Below are positions 46,291 through 59,223 of a DNA stretch of 64,000 nt, in pieces. The DNA is taken from assembly GCA_028015205.1 (NCBI GenBank), contig CM051514.1, positions 21,530,150-21,594,149 on the forward strand, in the 5' to 3' direction. The position numbers were made by a program, and so were the translations under genes. The notes under the pieces are model-generated. The model was given only the letters and a program-made list of their open reading frames with translations. It searched no databases and was not told the DNA's origin. The first letter of the stretch is position 1. Each line of letters begins with the position of its first letter. This stretch comes from Mytilisepta virgata. Its lineage: Eukaryota; Mollusca; Bivalvia; Mytilida; Mytilidae.

Positions 46291-47516
46291 AGTTCTTTTG
46301 TTTGTCGTTAATAAAAAAATGACCTAAAACAGTTTGAACATATATATTCACATTCTGACTTTAAATGCCCATTTAATTAGGTAATACTATGTAAATATCA
46401 TAGTATGGGACAATTAACTTGAAGATCTTTTGGATTGAAATCTCTTAGCCAATTTGAACAAACGTTGCCAGCAATGGTCCTTGCGCGGTCTTGAAATATA
46501 TTCCATGACTATTTACGCCATCCAAGATGGCCACCATAGGCGAACGTGGTTTAGAAAAGGATCGAATTTGAAATTCACGTAAAGATGTCTTCTCTGAAAC
46601 CACTAAGCCAATATAACCAAACCTGGGGAAAATGGCCTTCCTACAGTGCTCTTTTAGAATTATATCTGATCCTTGTTAACCAAGAGGGACATCAACGCCA
46701 AATATAATTTAACATAGTCCCCTATGGAAAATATTCACCTAAAAACTTTTGTCTGAAATCAATGAGCAATTTGGCAAAACCAGTGATGCAATTGGAAATT
46801 GAAAGCAATTTTCCTAACAATAATTCTGCTTTAATTCTGCAAATTATTTCCAGGCCAGCGATACAGGAGCCTGTAGTTTATTAAAGTATAAATAATTAGA
46901 AAGATCTGTCTGAAATTTATGAATGTTTGAGATATGGATTAATTTTTCCACATGAATTATGGTGTAAAATACAGGTGAATATAGTAGATTCATAAGAGTG
47001 GATTTAACGTAGAATATAGTGAGAAAATATAAATTTTCTGTCAGTTGTACACATGAATTAGGGGGTGATTTATAGTATCACATTAAACCCTTTACGGTTT
47101 TATGATTTATGATTTTTTTCACCTTGTTGTTAATCGCATTATATTGGTTTTATCGGAATAGGCCGAGTTTGACAGATAATTATAGAACAAAGACGTGAAG
47201 AAGGCGTGAGAAGATATATATTCTCATCTGTGAAATAGAAGCCTCGTGTCTGTCAATAAGGTCGCGATGACGACTTTAATTTTTCTGGCGTGATGAAATT
47301 TGTCATATTTAATGATTAACATAGTTCAAGTTTTTGTACCTAATATATTCAGTATAATGACAAAGTATTTACATTTTGACGTAACACACTATGGAGTCGA
47401 ATCCGGTTGGTTTAAATGGCTTTATAAATTGGGTATCAAATATGAAAACACTTATTAAGTAAAATCATTTGTATTTGTATCAATCATCTTCGGTATGGAG
47501 CGTCTTTTCAAATCGT

Positions 47517-48145
47517 TTACATATAACCTGGAAAAGAATAAATATAGATGCTTTATTCGATATACCATGTACTCAAAAAAAAATCTTAATTGTGCACATT
47601 TCGTCGATTTACGATTCATCAGTTTTCCTCAAAATGTATTCATTTGATATTGAAAAGATAACACCTTTTTCTTCATTCTAATTAAAAGTACTAGGAAATT
47701 GAACGAACACATTCTTAAATGGTTTACTTACTTACATAAAGTAAATAAGACAAGCTAAAATATTAAAGTTCATCGACAAAAAATATGCAAAAAATATAGA
47801 AACATCAATAATACCTGACTTTTTTCCACCATAACCGCCATATCCACCTCCAACTGCAATGCCGTAACCACCTCCAACTCCAATGCCATAACCACCTCCA
47901 ATGCCATAACCACCACCTCCTATGAGACCTCCAATTCCACCTCCTACTACACTTCCAAGTCCCAAAGAACCCCCAAGACCTAGAGAACCTCCAAGTCCAA
48001 GGGAACCTCCAAGTCCTATATCATATCCTCCTACTATGACTGGTGCCAACACAATTCTTGGACCATGAATGATTCCACCTTTCTTCACATCGGCTGATGT
48101 CAGTGAAAGGCAAACAGCCATAAAGATTGCTACAGTTAGCTTCAT
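47517..48145 (-). CDS. Glycine-rich secreted structural protein, shematrin-like (copy D)
   Basis: Coding exons 48145-47815 and 47527-47517, with a short intron of 287 bases. 110 codons plus a split Gly codon, then Tyr-Met-stop: about 113 residues. The last residue is Met rather than the Tyr of the other copies. Signal peptide 1-18 (MKLTVAIFMAVCLSLTSA), then DVKKGG, IVLAPVIV, three GGSLGLG repeats, GGGIGGLIGGGG, GGGYGIGVG-type repeats and KKSG. Exon 2 starts at 48166 after an ACAG acceptor. The frame is intact. No AATAAA follows the last exon (AATACA at that place). Function as for copy A. Confidence 0.75.
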
Positions 48146-50247
48146 GTTGAATAAGGTATTTAAAGACTGTAATAAACATGTAAAAATTTCTAGGAAGTTT
48201 TAACAATTAATTTACACCAATGCATAGATCACAGTTTCTCAGAATCATCTATTTAGCAAAGTTTAGATATAATTCAAGAAAAATTACGACTATTTATTAT
48301 ATACTCCGTATAGTATTGAATATCAATGTCATATTTATTTTTTTATTATATTATATTTTTACTGCGTCTCGTGCATGCTTCTGAAAACTGATTTCTTCAT
48401 GAAGAGATAGTTGGTGTCGTACAATTCTGCATATTTCTAATAATTATTAGCAATTACACAGATGTATCTTATAGTCAGCATGGCTCCAACGTTTTGAAGC
48501 CAGAACTCGCACGTATCAGATAACTTCATACTTTCAGTAAAAAAATCTGTTGCTATGATACACACACACACAAAAAATTATATACTAGCTTAGAACGTTT
48601 GTCGCCTTTAAACATTGTACATTAGACGACGAAATGAAAAAATGCTAAAGAGGTATAATTCATTTGATGATTTGAAAAAAAACTGGACAAACTAAATGTA
48701 ATTATTTTCTTGATGTATATGATGTAAAATTTAATACGTAACACTAATTTACCCGTATAATCCAAAAAACAAGTACAATAAATTGCCCATACCCCACTTT
48801 TGAAACCTGTCAAATGGACTGATACATGTTTTACAATTTTAGAAATTAAATGGAAAAAAAGTCTTCCAGTTCAAAAATGGCAAGTTTGAATAAACAGAAA
48901 CCTACGCTATTCCTTGCAAAACAACCCGAATAGATAGTTGATTAGTATTGGATTTTAATAAGAATAATATTTGTAGTAGTGTTGCAAATCGGGGTAGTGT
49001 TAGTTTATAATGCTTTTCGTTTAATACACGTGTTACTTGAAGTGATATCGATCTACATAACCTTGATATAGTTGTTGAAAGCGTAAAACAAAATTAAGGC
49101 TCATTGTCTTGTCCCCCAACCATTTAGACCTCACAGTAATCATGGTTTATTCTGACAAATTAACAAATATGAAATTCATGTACAGTACACTCCAAATTAT
49201 GCGGTTAATACATTTCAAAGGGTTACTGCATACTGATGTCTAAAAAGTGTTGTATCCTGTTATGAATTACGCATTGAAATTTTAATTACATAATTGTTTT
49301 CCATATTTTCTTACAATAGTACAACTGGTGTGATTATTTGAGATATTCATATGTAGTGCAATAAATGAAGTTATTATTTAGATGTACATCTAACTCATAG
49401 TGTCCTTTAATTGTTTATATACTATTCATGTCAGCTTTAGTTTGTACCCAACAGGAATTAGGTATTGCAAATGTGTACATATAATGTATTGATAATCAAA
49501 AGAGATGAAACGTATATTCGCACCCTGCCTTTTCAAAATGCCGTCATCGTAAAATTATAAAAAAAAAGGTAATTCAAAATCTGATACCTTAACTATCGAG
49601 ATTTGTTTTAAACCCCGGTCACCCTCAAGCAGCATGACATTCAAATTATATCTGTCTCATTATTACCTATGTATAATTCATAATATTGGGTTTATTATAT
49701 TTTTCCTTTCGTTAACATTTAAAGTTGATATGATTTTCCTTAAAGCATAAATTCAACTGAAACTTCTCTGAAATTGTTCCATTTTGGTTTGAAAACAGTG
49801 ACTCACGAGGGTAGAATTCTACCTGATCCACTACCTGTTATATTAAATTCTAATAGGCTTCCAGTTTCTAACGTAATTAATTTTTCTATCAAAATTTAAC
49901 CTAAATATATGGAATTTGTAATGAGACGTTCGACATAATATCCAAAGTAAGGAAAAGGGACTGCTAAAAAATGAATGAAGCAATGTTTATTTTCAGAGGC
50001 TTTAGAACAGGCATATCGGTAATTATATTGAATCAGGTTTACAGCTTGAAATGGTGTAACAAAAAAAATCAATATTTGGTAGTGATAATTATATTTCAGT
50101 AAAGAATGTTTTGAAAGAGCCTGTTCTTTATTATTTGAAAGAGCAAGACAAGCAACGTTATCTACAGTGACAACTAATGAAACCCTCACACAGGTGTAAC
50201 TTTATAAATACGACATAATAATTCAGTTGTTGAAATAATAAACTTAC

Positions 50248-50366
50248 CTTTTTATTGTTCTAAAGACTTGAGAGTGTGGCAGATTTGAAAAATTTCTGTG
50301 CTTTTTATATGGAATCAACTGTCTTCTTGGTCGAATTTTTTTCAGATAATTTATTGTAATTACAAT
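50248..50366 (-). promoter_or_regulatory. Core promoter and non-coding exon 1 of copy D
   Basis: TATA box ATATAAAAAG at 50310-50301, exon 1 end at 50248 (AAAAAG|GTAAGT), intron 1 down to 48167. The conserved block is ATTGTAATTACAATA (50366-50352), a perfect TTGTAATTACAA palindrome here. It lies only about 56 bases from the TATA box because about 30 bases between them are deleted. Confidence 0.6.
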
Positions 50367-51011
50367 ATATCATTTAAAATTTAAACATGATATATCTATT
50401 CCCGTATCAGCAAATTTGGTGTTGTCCACGTTTACAAAACATGAAAGAAAAAACACTGTCACATAGTCGATTAATCGTTGAGTAGAAAATCTATGCATTC
50501 TACTTTCAAATGGTCTGAATCCGACAAGAACATATATATTTCAAAAACGAATATAATTATCCTAAGAGTGCTAATCTGAGGTATATTTTTTTTATGATGT
50601 ATCCATACCTATTCCTAGCGAGCGCAGCGAGCGCTATAGGAGCATATGCATTTTCTACATATGGGTCATTTAGAAAAGTCTTTCTTTAATGGGGCCAGCC
50701 ATATTGTGCTACATACTAAGGCTAAAAAATTTTTCGTTCGCCGGAAAGAGAAGTAATGAAATAACTTGCTTCAAATTATTATTTTTGAGTCAGAATCGTG
50801 ATACCGGAAATGAGTTTCTGGAAAGGGCTATTGTTGTGCTCGCATCATTGGCCACGCCAACATCATATTATATTTAATATATTTCTTGTTAAAACTTAGT
50901 GTGTAGTTTGTATTAACTTTATTCTCGTAAACAATGAAATAGTTACAGAGTTGTTATACAATTATGATACAAATTAAGCATGTGCAATAAAATAATATAC
51001 ACGATGTTTCA

Positions 51012-51236
51012 TTGTGTGTTCCTTCCTTTTGTTCAAAACTGAATCTTCATCTTATTATACAATTTGATTTAGTTTCTGTAGTTATTTTACTGTTAGATAT
51101 ATCATGCATTAAGGATAATCGCATCAATGTGACCCCAAAGACTGAACATGAGTATCTTTCTCTGCGCTTCGCAGTAAAGCCGAACAAATGGTGTTTTCTT
51201 TCCGTTTTAAGATTTAATATTCACATGGTTGTGTAA
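51012..51236 (+). pseudogene. Truncated copy of the divergent conserved frame (unit D)
   Basis: Matches the first 55 or so codons of the frames at 6813 and 34333 (NVTPKTEHEYLSLRF), then diverges and stops. It is divergent from copy D of the glycine-rich gene. Confidence 0.2.
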
Positions 51237-51480
51237 GCGGACTACATTTTGTGGATGATTTTGGGCCAATTAATTACAAATTACATGTTAATATTTTAGT
51301 TGTATTGTCATTAACCAGAAGATCTTAAATATAATTGTTTAGTAGGACTCGAACTTCAACTCTTGAAACAATGTCGTCATTACCTGCAGTGACAGGTTTC
51401 CATTTTTTTTTTACTGCAGCTTTGGTTTTTTCTAAGTGATATTCGTCGCTTATGACAGAGCCTCCGAAGTTTTTAGGCTC

Positions 51481-51499
51481 CCGCCATGGGCCATGGCGG
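51481..51499. repeat. GC-rich perfect palindrome at the head of the minisatellite
   Basis: CCGCCATGG-G-CCATGGCGG: 9-base arms around one G, in otherwise AT-rich sequence. It is followed by GTCCGTCCGTCTGTCC. Confidence 0.8.
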
Positions 51500-51551
51500 C
51501 CGCCCAATAGTAATCAGTCTGTCCGTCCGTCTGTCCATCAGCATTTGCTTT

Positions 51552-52230
51552 GTCGTACGATAACTTAAGATTGCCTTCACCGATTTTTATGATTTTAATA
51601 CACAAAATTGACTTGACCAAAGGAAGGTCTCTTTCGGTTTGGAGGAAAATCGGAAAACAGTTGTTGGGAAAAATTTAGTTTTCATAGGAAAAATGCATAT
51701 TTTGAGAATTAACCTTATGTCGTACGATAACTTCAGATTGCCTTCACAGATTTTTATACACAGTGTTGAACATGATCAGAGGAAGGTCACTTTTGATTTT
51801 TAGGAAAATAGGAAAACACTGTTTTGGGGGAAAACTTACTTTTTATATGAAAAAATGCACATTTTGAGAATTAACACTATGTCGTATGATAACTTAAGAT
51901 TGGCTTCACAAATTTTCATAAATTTTATACACAGTTTTGGATATGATCAGAGGAGGGTTCCTTTTGATTTTTAGGAACATTGAGAAAAAAAACTTCTTGG
52001 GGAAAACCTTAGTTTTTATATGAAAAAATGCATTTTTTTTGAGAATTAACACTATGTTGTATGATAACTTAAGATTGCCTTCACAGATTTTCATCAATTT
52101 TATACAGAGTGTTGGACATGATCAAAGAAAGGTCCCTTTTTAATTTAAGGAAAATTGAGAAACACTTTTTGGGGAAAACTTGGTATATGGGGAAAACTTT
52201 GTATATGGACAAAGGCATATTTTGAGAATC
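51552..52230. repeat. Minisatellite of about 162-175 bp units
   Basis: Four diverged units start at 51552, 51719, 51881 and 52056, each with G(T)CGTA(C/T)GATAACTT and ending TTTTGAGAATTAAC or similar. It is found only in unit D, upstream of the glycine-rich promoter. No coding potential. Confidence 0.85.
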
Positions 52231-53960
52231 CAGTTTCATGCTTTTTGATAGATAAAATGAATGTATGAAACCACAGCTAGATTTTGAAGTGTTTTCGATT
52301 CCCATGAGTCCAATAACACAATCCGGCCGGGCCATTTCTGACATATTCTAGTTGAATGTCTGTTTTTCATAGTGTTGGAATGATTATGTCTTTCCACTTT
52401 CCGTGAAATCTTTGACCTACTCCTTTGTGACTTACTGAAATAAAATATTAGAACAGACATGAATAGAAAGTGAATAATTTACTGTCATAAAGTTTCATGT
52501 TTTTTTTTCAAAAGTAAGAATTTTAGGTGTAAAGTAATGATTGATGAAAACAAAAATATGAAATTCAAAGATAAAATATGCATTTGCCACTATTATTAAT
52601 GTAATGTATGTTTTTTTGTCCAACTCAAAGTAAAATTTTATGTAATATGAGAAAAGGACTGTATGTTGTTATGTCCTTGACATTATATCAACTAATTCAT
52701 AAATAATTATTTATTTCATTAATGTTGATTTCATTTTTAATTATATATATAAATATTCTATAGATTGAATTAGGCTCTATCTCTAAAAAAAACATGTTCA
52801 ATGTTCGCCACATGGGAATAAATATATGCATATGATAAAATTAAAAAATGATTTAAATATTATAGACAAAGAGAAGAAGAGTCTTAACATGTAAACTTTT
52901 ATCCTATATACGTGAACACGTATACTCAGGAAGAATTTGATTGGCAGTCTGACCATCGACTGTTAGTCTGTATATAAACTGAAAGACGAAGGAATTTTAA
53001 ATGATTCTTTTTTATTAATTTTTAATGAATTCTAGTGATTTCAAAATCGGTCGTTGCAATGCAACAAAATAACAATCCAAAGATACTAATATTAGATATT
53101 GTAAATTTATACTATGCTGTATACGACGCATTTCAAGGAGTTACCTCTCATCAGCAGCATTAAAACCGGAACATTTGGAAGACCAAAAACCACACTTATA
53201 TTAAACAAGAAATGCTCAACCAAAAATACCGAAATAGGAAGCCAAATTTCAGCTAAGGAGAACTACCTTGTGCAATACAAAGAATGAACCCTTAGTATTT
53301 CTATTATTTTTAAATTTTGCTAAATACTGGAAATGTCTGTAGCAAATCAATGGAATCGAATTAATTGTATAACTGTAATTACATAATATTTAGAATTTAT
53401 AGGAGAGGGTATAAAAGACAATTGGTCCTCTCTGAATTAATTAGAAGATTTTTAGTCATTAAAGGTAATAATTGAATTAAAAAAAACATTTAAGTTTCGT
53501 TTTACTTATAACTGGAAATATGAAGAATATAGTAAAGAACCGGAAAATATCATTAAAAAAAATCCAAACAATACGATAGGCGGGAGTCTTGAATCAAAAT
53601 CAAAGACTTTTGAGATATGTAAAATTGATATGCAAATAAACGACACTTGAACGTTCTGTTAAATTTCATTTTATTCTATGTTGATTGTATGTATAATTTG
53701 TTTTACCCATTTCCATACAATAAAGAACATTGTAAAATGGCCGACTTTGTACGTAAAGAGATTTTAGGGCGTAAAGATGTAGCTCATATTTAAAAAAGTT
53801 CGAAAAATGTTTTAAGCTTTCACCCATAAACCACCTGTACTTTACTGGTGATATTCATATCAAATAAAGTCCGGCCGATTAGCTTTATATGCAAAAAATC
53901 ACACATTATTTATTAGAACCGAAATCAACATATCAACATTCATATTACTTTGAAATACAT

Positions 53961-54739
53961 TTAATTTAGACACTGTCATGTTACAAAAAAAATATTATAG
54001 AAAGAAATCGTATGACCCACATATGTGTCATACTAAAGAGTTTAAGAACACGCAGAGAACTGCTGATTGCAACCCAAAACCAGAAAATCAATCAAATATA
54101 TAACAATCTTGGATACCGATGTTAATGTGCTGTTTGCTCAAGGCTTTACTGTTGAAAGTCGAAATAATAAAGCAAGACATTGAAGGGTAGATTCATCTGC
54201 CAAAATGATCAAAGGAAAAAATTGAGTGATACAGATTTAGGATCTTTAACTGAAACATATTTTATTGATAGATAATATGAATATTGAATTGTGCATTACC
54301 AAATACAATTAAAGCAAGTATCAATATCACGTCAGTTTTAGATAATTAAGGTATTGATATGTTTGGGACATGGGTCCTGTTTTGCACACCAACGTTTTCA
54401 GGGCCATTCCATGCTAGGTATGGATAGGAGGGGCTGTGCCGCCTTTTTTATGGCAGAAGTCTGCCAGTTTTTATCCAAATTCTCAACTTTAGTTTGGGTT
54501 TTGTGTCATTGACGTATACAACATATACATACATTTTAATAACAATGAACTAACTACTTGATACGAAATAAGATAATATAATACAATGTAGATTCCAAGT
54601 TATGTGCAAGGTTAACGTAACATCTAGAAAGTTTATCTAGAAATATAATAGATCAGATTTATTTCAATTTAGTGCCTGAAATAAACGCACGGAAGTCGCA
54701 TTCACAAGACTTGAAACATAATAATAATAAATGAAATTT
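53961..54739. other. Spacer between units D and E, no gene seen
   Basis: Not clearly matched to other units. About 54355-54510 (GGGACATGGGTCCTGTTTTG through ATGGCAGAAGTCTGCC) is less AT-rich and may be another dispersed repeat, which I cannot name. Confidence 0.4.
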
Positions 54740-54882
54740 GATACAGAATGCATTTATTGACTATTTACACGATATGTGGCATTTTAGATTCATTCATGTT
54801 TTGGAAGCGTGGAGGAGACCACTGATTATAAAATGTACATATATCATGTTACATCAGATTAAACCATAATTTTATATGATGT

Positions 54883-55033
54883 ATTGCAATTATGATACAT
54901 TGGAATAAAAAGTTTTAAATGATTACACTCAGACAGGTTTTTTCAACCAAGAGAAAGGTTTGATTTTACATAAAAGTCGCGGAAATTTACGATTTTCTCT
55001 CAGTAGTCCCAAGTCTTCAGAACACAACAAACG
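54883..55033 (+). promoter_or_regulatory. Core promoter and non-coding exon 1 of copy E
   Basis: ATTGCAATTATGATA at about 54883-54897, a weak TATA (ACATAAAAG near 54968) at the same 85-base distance as in A, then AAGTCTTCAGAACA and the exon 1 end at 55033 before GTAAGT. Intron 1 is 55034-56737. Confidence 0.55.
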
Positions 55034-56758
55034 GTAAGTTTTACAATATGTATTGCAAGTTAGTGTTTCAAATATTCCTTTTAAAATTAAATGTTAAAAA
55101 GTGTTAATGGTATGTCCAAATCCATACTCAGTTCTATGGTGGTAAACAATAAATAATCGTGTTAATATAATTCTTTTATTTTGCAGCAAACAAACGTCCA
55201 ACGTCTCAATGTGAATGCTACATTCATTATTAATTGTTACTCAATTATAACTTGAAAGAGAGTTTTAAGATGCATCTATTATCTGTAAGGATAATTAGAA
55301 ATCACCGAAAATATATGTAGTAAAAATATGTCATAACCCTTAGTCTAAAATTAGATTGAATTCAGATTAGTCATTCTTAGACAGAACTAGATAAAATTCT
55401 TTGCGCAAGGCTAGTAAAAATAATTAAATTAAATATCTGCTTAAGATATCTCAATATTTTCGATATAAAATGTAATGCTAAGTTTATAAATATGGCCTCA
55501 TATGCCAAACATGTTTTCTCTTATGTCCAAGTAAAATTATCAGTACTTGTATATAAATGATTTAAAGGCAATGGCATACAAATGCATATCTAGTTATATA
55601 TACCAGAATATTCGATCCGGAATATAATATTAAAAAAAACATTTCATTAGTCGTATACCAGGGGGATAATAAGGCAAATGTGAGCAAAATGTTGAGGAGA
55701 TGACCTTGATTCAAAATTACAAACCATTATTTTAATGAGACATGAGAATGCGTATTGGCGATACTCATTTGCCAAATATCTGACAATACATGTAACTATT
55801 AATGTGGATGCTAAGTTAAATATAAATAATAAAAAAAATGACTCAATAATTTTCTGTGTTAATATTAACCCAATTTACAACACATCTGAGATTAATCCAA
55901 TTAAAAGCAAAGTCTAATCAATTATAAAGACTTCTTGGTGCAGCAAAAATGCATTTTATAACTATATAATAACTCGCAGTTTTAAATATATTTTTTAAGA
56001 AAGCCTTGTTATCAATTGTCCTGTTACTAAGTAATTCAGAACGAAAATAAATTCTGCAGTTTTTACAAATGCGAGATTTCTCAGAAGCCCATAATTTTAG
56101 GAAAACTATTAAAAGTCCACTTGACAATTTTGAAAACAGAAGAAAATTTTTTATATAATATCAACATCAAAATTTTGAAAATTACGGTTTTAACCACAGA
56201 AATCGCTATTATTATACATATGATCATATAATACAAAAATACTGGCAATCCAAAGGAGTTGTTCATGGACCACCTAACAAAACAGTAATTTTTCAACGGA
56301 GTCTGGCATTGTTATTTCAAAATCATCTTATGGATTTATTTTTATTGTATACCTGAATATAGATGTACACAAAATAATAACATTTAATAAGTACCATATT
56401 CGGAAGTTGTTGTCTGACAATAACTGTTTAACAAAGAAGAGTCAGTTGTTTCTTTAGTAGAATATCTCTTGCTTTTGTTTGGATGATATGCCTAATTGTT
56501 ATTCAAAATATACTAGATTGTAGTAGAACAGCAAGTTTTTTTATTCAGAAATAATTTGCTGAAGCATGTAAGACACAAAGGAGAACATATAATGTACTTA
56601 AAAGAATAAATTGTGCTGATATTTAACACGATTTTTAAAATTATATTGTAATTCATAGATTTTGTATGTTTCTGGCAAACTTGATCTTATGAAAAAATAC
56701 ATTGATGTAAAATGGGTAATACCTGTTTTACTTTCAGTAATCAAATACCTTATTCAAC

Positions 56759-58197
56759 ATGAAGCTATCTGCCGCAATCTTCATGACTGTCTGCCTTGCT
56801 CTCACTTCAGTCTTTGTCAAGAAAGGTGGAATCATTCCCGGTCCACGAGTTGTGTTGGCAACAGTCACAGTAGGAGGATATGGTATAGGACTTGGGGGTT
56901 CGCTAGGTCTTGGGGTGCCTTAGGACTTGGAAGTGCATTAGGTGGTGGTTATGGCCTCGGGGTTGCTGTAGGACTTGGAAATGCATTAGGAGGTGGTTAT
57001 GACCTTGGAGTAGGAGGTGGCTATTGTATTGGAGTTGGAGGTGGTTATGACCTTGGAGTAGGAGGTGGCTATTGTATTGGAGTTGGAGGTGGTTATGACC
57101 TTGGAGTAGGAGGTGGCTATTGTATTGGAGTTGGAGGTGGTTACCGCATAAGAGTAAGAGGTGGTTATGGCAGTTATGATAAAAAGAAAGGTATTAATGT
57201 TTCAATAATATTGTTTTATATCATATTAAGATGAAATTTTATATGTAATATTACAGCATATCTTATTAAATGTGTGTAAATACCCATTGAAATAAACAAA
57301 ATCAAAAGTTGGGTATCCAGTTTCAACTACAGTTCGTGTTAAATTGCAAGATAGTTTATCTCTTTTTAAGGTGAAAAGGGGTTATAACGTGTGTACATTA
57401 TTATACATGTATTCAAACCTTTTGCTACGACATTTCTTTTCAATTTTGGGTTCCTTATCAGCTGAAAATAATCATTAAAGGACTAAAAAAATAGACAAAA
57501 ATTTTGAGAAAGCAACTTTACTATTCCGTGTTTTATATCATTATGCCATATATGAATGCCTTTGTTGAAAGTAAAATGATAATACTGAGAATAGACGTCA
57601 ACAATCTTAGACCGCTAAATGCAAAGCATTTCCCTGAATAGACGTCAACAATCTTAGACTGCTAAATGCAAAATATTTCCCTGGATAGGAAACAGTTCTT
57701 TCCAATTGTTTAAGTTTAAATTTGAATACCAGTTTAATCGTTTAGATTATTTGATCTTTAGACATCAATAGATACATACTGATAAATAATTGAGCACAGC
57801 GGACGGACCTATGCCAGGGGGATATACTTTACTTTCCAAAAATCTGCCCATTATCTAAAACATCGACGCTAATTTCAGCATAAATAAAACCAAAACAAAA
57901 ATAAAAATAATTTAAACGGTTAATACGCTGGAAAATGAAACAAAATTGACTTAATGTCATGAATGTCAAGGAATAAAAAACTGCTTTGGGATTTCTTATA
58001 TCATCATAATAAAAATTATTTCCCATAAATTGGGTATCTGTAAAACCGCTCATTGTTTTGGTTTGTTTTTTATGTTTCTTGCTTCCATTACTCTGTATTC
58101 GTTTGCAATTATTTAAATGTAGTACAGTAAACTATGCTAACTTTCGTTTCATACAAAAAATAACGATGATATTTATTCTTTTTCAGATTATTATTAA
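56759..58197 (+). pseudogene. Glycine-rich shematrin-like gene with cysteine repeats, frameshifted (copy E)
   Basis: Exon 2 from 56738 (acceptor TTTCAG), ATG 56759, donor after 57190, last exon 58187-58197 (Asp-Tyr-Tyr-stop). Signal peptide MKLSAAIFMTVCLALTS, then VKKGG. The frame stops at about 56921, where GGGGTGCC replaces the GGGGGT of the other copies: one G is missing. Beyond that the Gly-rich frame is open to the exon end and contains three near-identical 48-base units (GGGYDLGVGGGYCIGV) at about 57000-57145, which bring in Cys and Asp absent from the mature part of other copies; the end is KKKDYY. Either an older gene with a fresh lesion or a homopolymer error. Splice sites are intact. 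Confidence 0.65.
57591..57684. repeat. 47-bp tandem duplication in intron 2 of copy E
   Basis: Two units starting ATAGACGTCAACAATCTTAG at 57591 and 57638, differing at three or four bases. Confidence 0.9.
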
Positions 58198-58260
58198 AAA
58201 GCTCGCCCTCCGAAGATGATTGATACAGAGACATACATGTTTGCTTAGTTTTACCCAATA

Positions 58261-59223
58261 TTTGATGAAATTAAACTATAAGAAACTACTTTTTTAATGT
58301 CAAGTTAGTTTTATTTTAATGTTATGCCACTGTTATCACGTAAAGCATGTAAAGGGCATTTTCATACAGAAATAAAAAGTTTTAACATGAACCATGTGCC
58401 TGAAATGTAAACTTCATAGGTAAAGTTTGCTGAAAGATTCACATATAAGATTAGTACTTAACATTTATTCTTCACATAAAATCAAAATTTTAGCTATAGT
58501 TTTATATGGAGTTTCCAATATATTATAATATTTTTTAAAGTATATAGTATAATCTGATTTAAATATCGACAAAAGAATATCGAAGCAACAAAACAGTGGG
58601 AAAAGTCAATAAATTCGGAATCCAATCGAAAAAACAAAGTTTTAAATGTTGTACATTGTACTTTCGGTTTTTAAAACTTTTTATTTTACTCAGGAAAACT
58701 TGACAATGTAGCACCTAAGAAATCCTGTAATATCTTGCCTAAATAGACACCATATGACCACATACTGTCTAAATACGGCATACGTGTACCAAATTCAAAC
58801 AAGATAAAAAGAATGCTGTAATACCCGAAATAAAATCCCAGCGAATTCTGAGCAACAATAAGATAGACAGAAAACAGCACACAGATATAACCAAGCAATG
58901 AAAACTATAACAAAACGAAGGGGATAGACAGAAAAAGAATAGATATAACCATGGAATGAAAATCTTAATAAAACCGAAGAGGAATTGAATATTAAGCTCT
59001 ATGAACTCCTTCAAATATACAGAAGTGATATCAGGAAGGGAAGGGTGCCCTCTTTCGTTAACGCCAATGAAACGCAATTCAAAGTGAAGTTTGGTTAAGT
59101 TTCAACTGTAGTAAAACGTAAAATCTAATTTAAATAAAAAATATTTTGATGTAAACTGAAAATAGGTCAAGCACATAATTATGACATATATAAAGTATTT
59201 TGGGTGATAGTATTTACAAATAT
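58261..59223. other. Region downstream of copy E, no clear gene
   Basis: AT-rich. Two overlapping minus-strand frames (58686-58898 and 58769-59077) are hydrophobic, rich in Phe and Leu, with no recognisable family; they look like antisense or degraded sequence. Confidence 0.4.

Larger units (their letters stand above)
46375..53960 (-). repeat. Unit D: inverted copy of the locus
   Basis: On the minus strand it is collinear with unit A from the upstream flank (53560-53620 equals about 16160-16230 reversed) through promoter (50248-50366) and gene (47517-48145) to the 3' flank near 46400. It carries its own minisatellite at 51552-52230. Its outer end, 53940-53960, gives the empty site of the retrotransposon. 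Confidence 0.85.
54740..58260 (+). repeat. Unit E: diverged plus-strand copy of the locus
   Basis: Homology to unit A is limited to the promoter/exon 1 region (about 54740-55040), the glycine-rich gene exons and the last exon with a short tail (about 58160-58230). Introns are no longer alignable by eye. Together with D it forms a second, older inverted pair. Confidence 0.75.

Noticed and set aside
57591..57684. Two 47-bp units considered as the start of a larger regulatory array
   Set aside because: Only two copies, within an intron, no internal symmetry; a simple tandem duplication.
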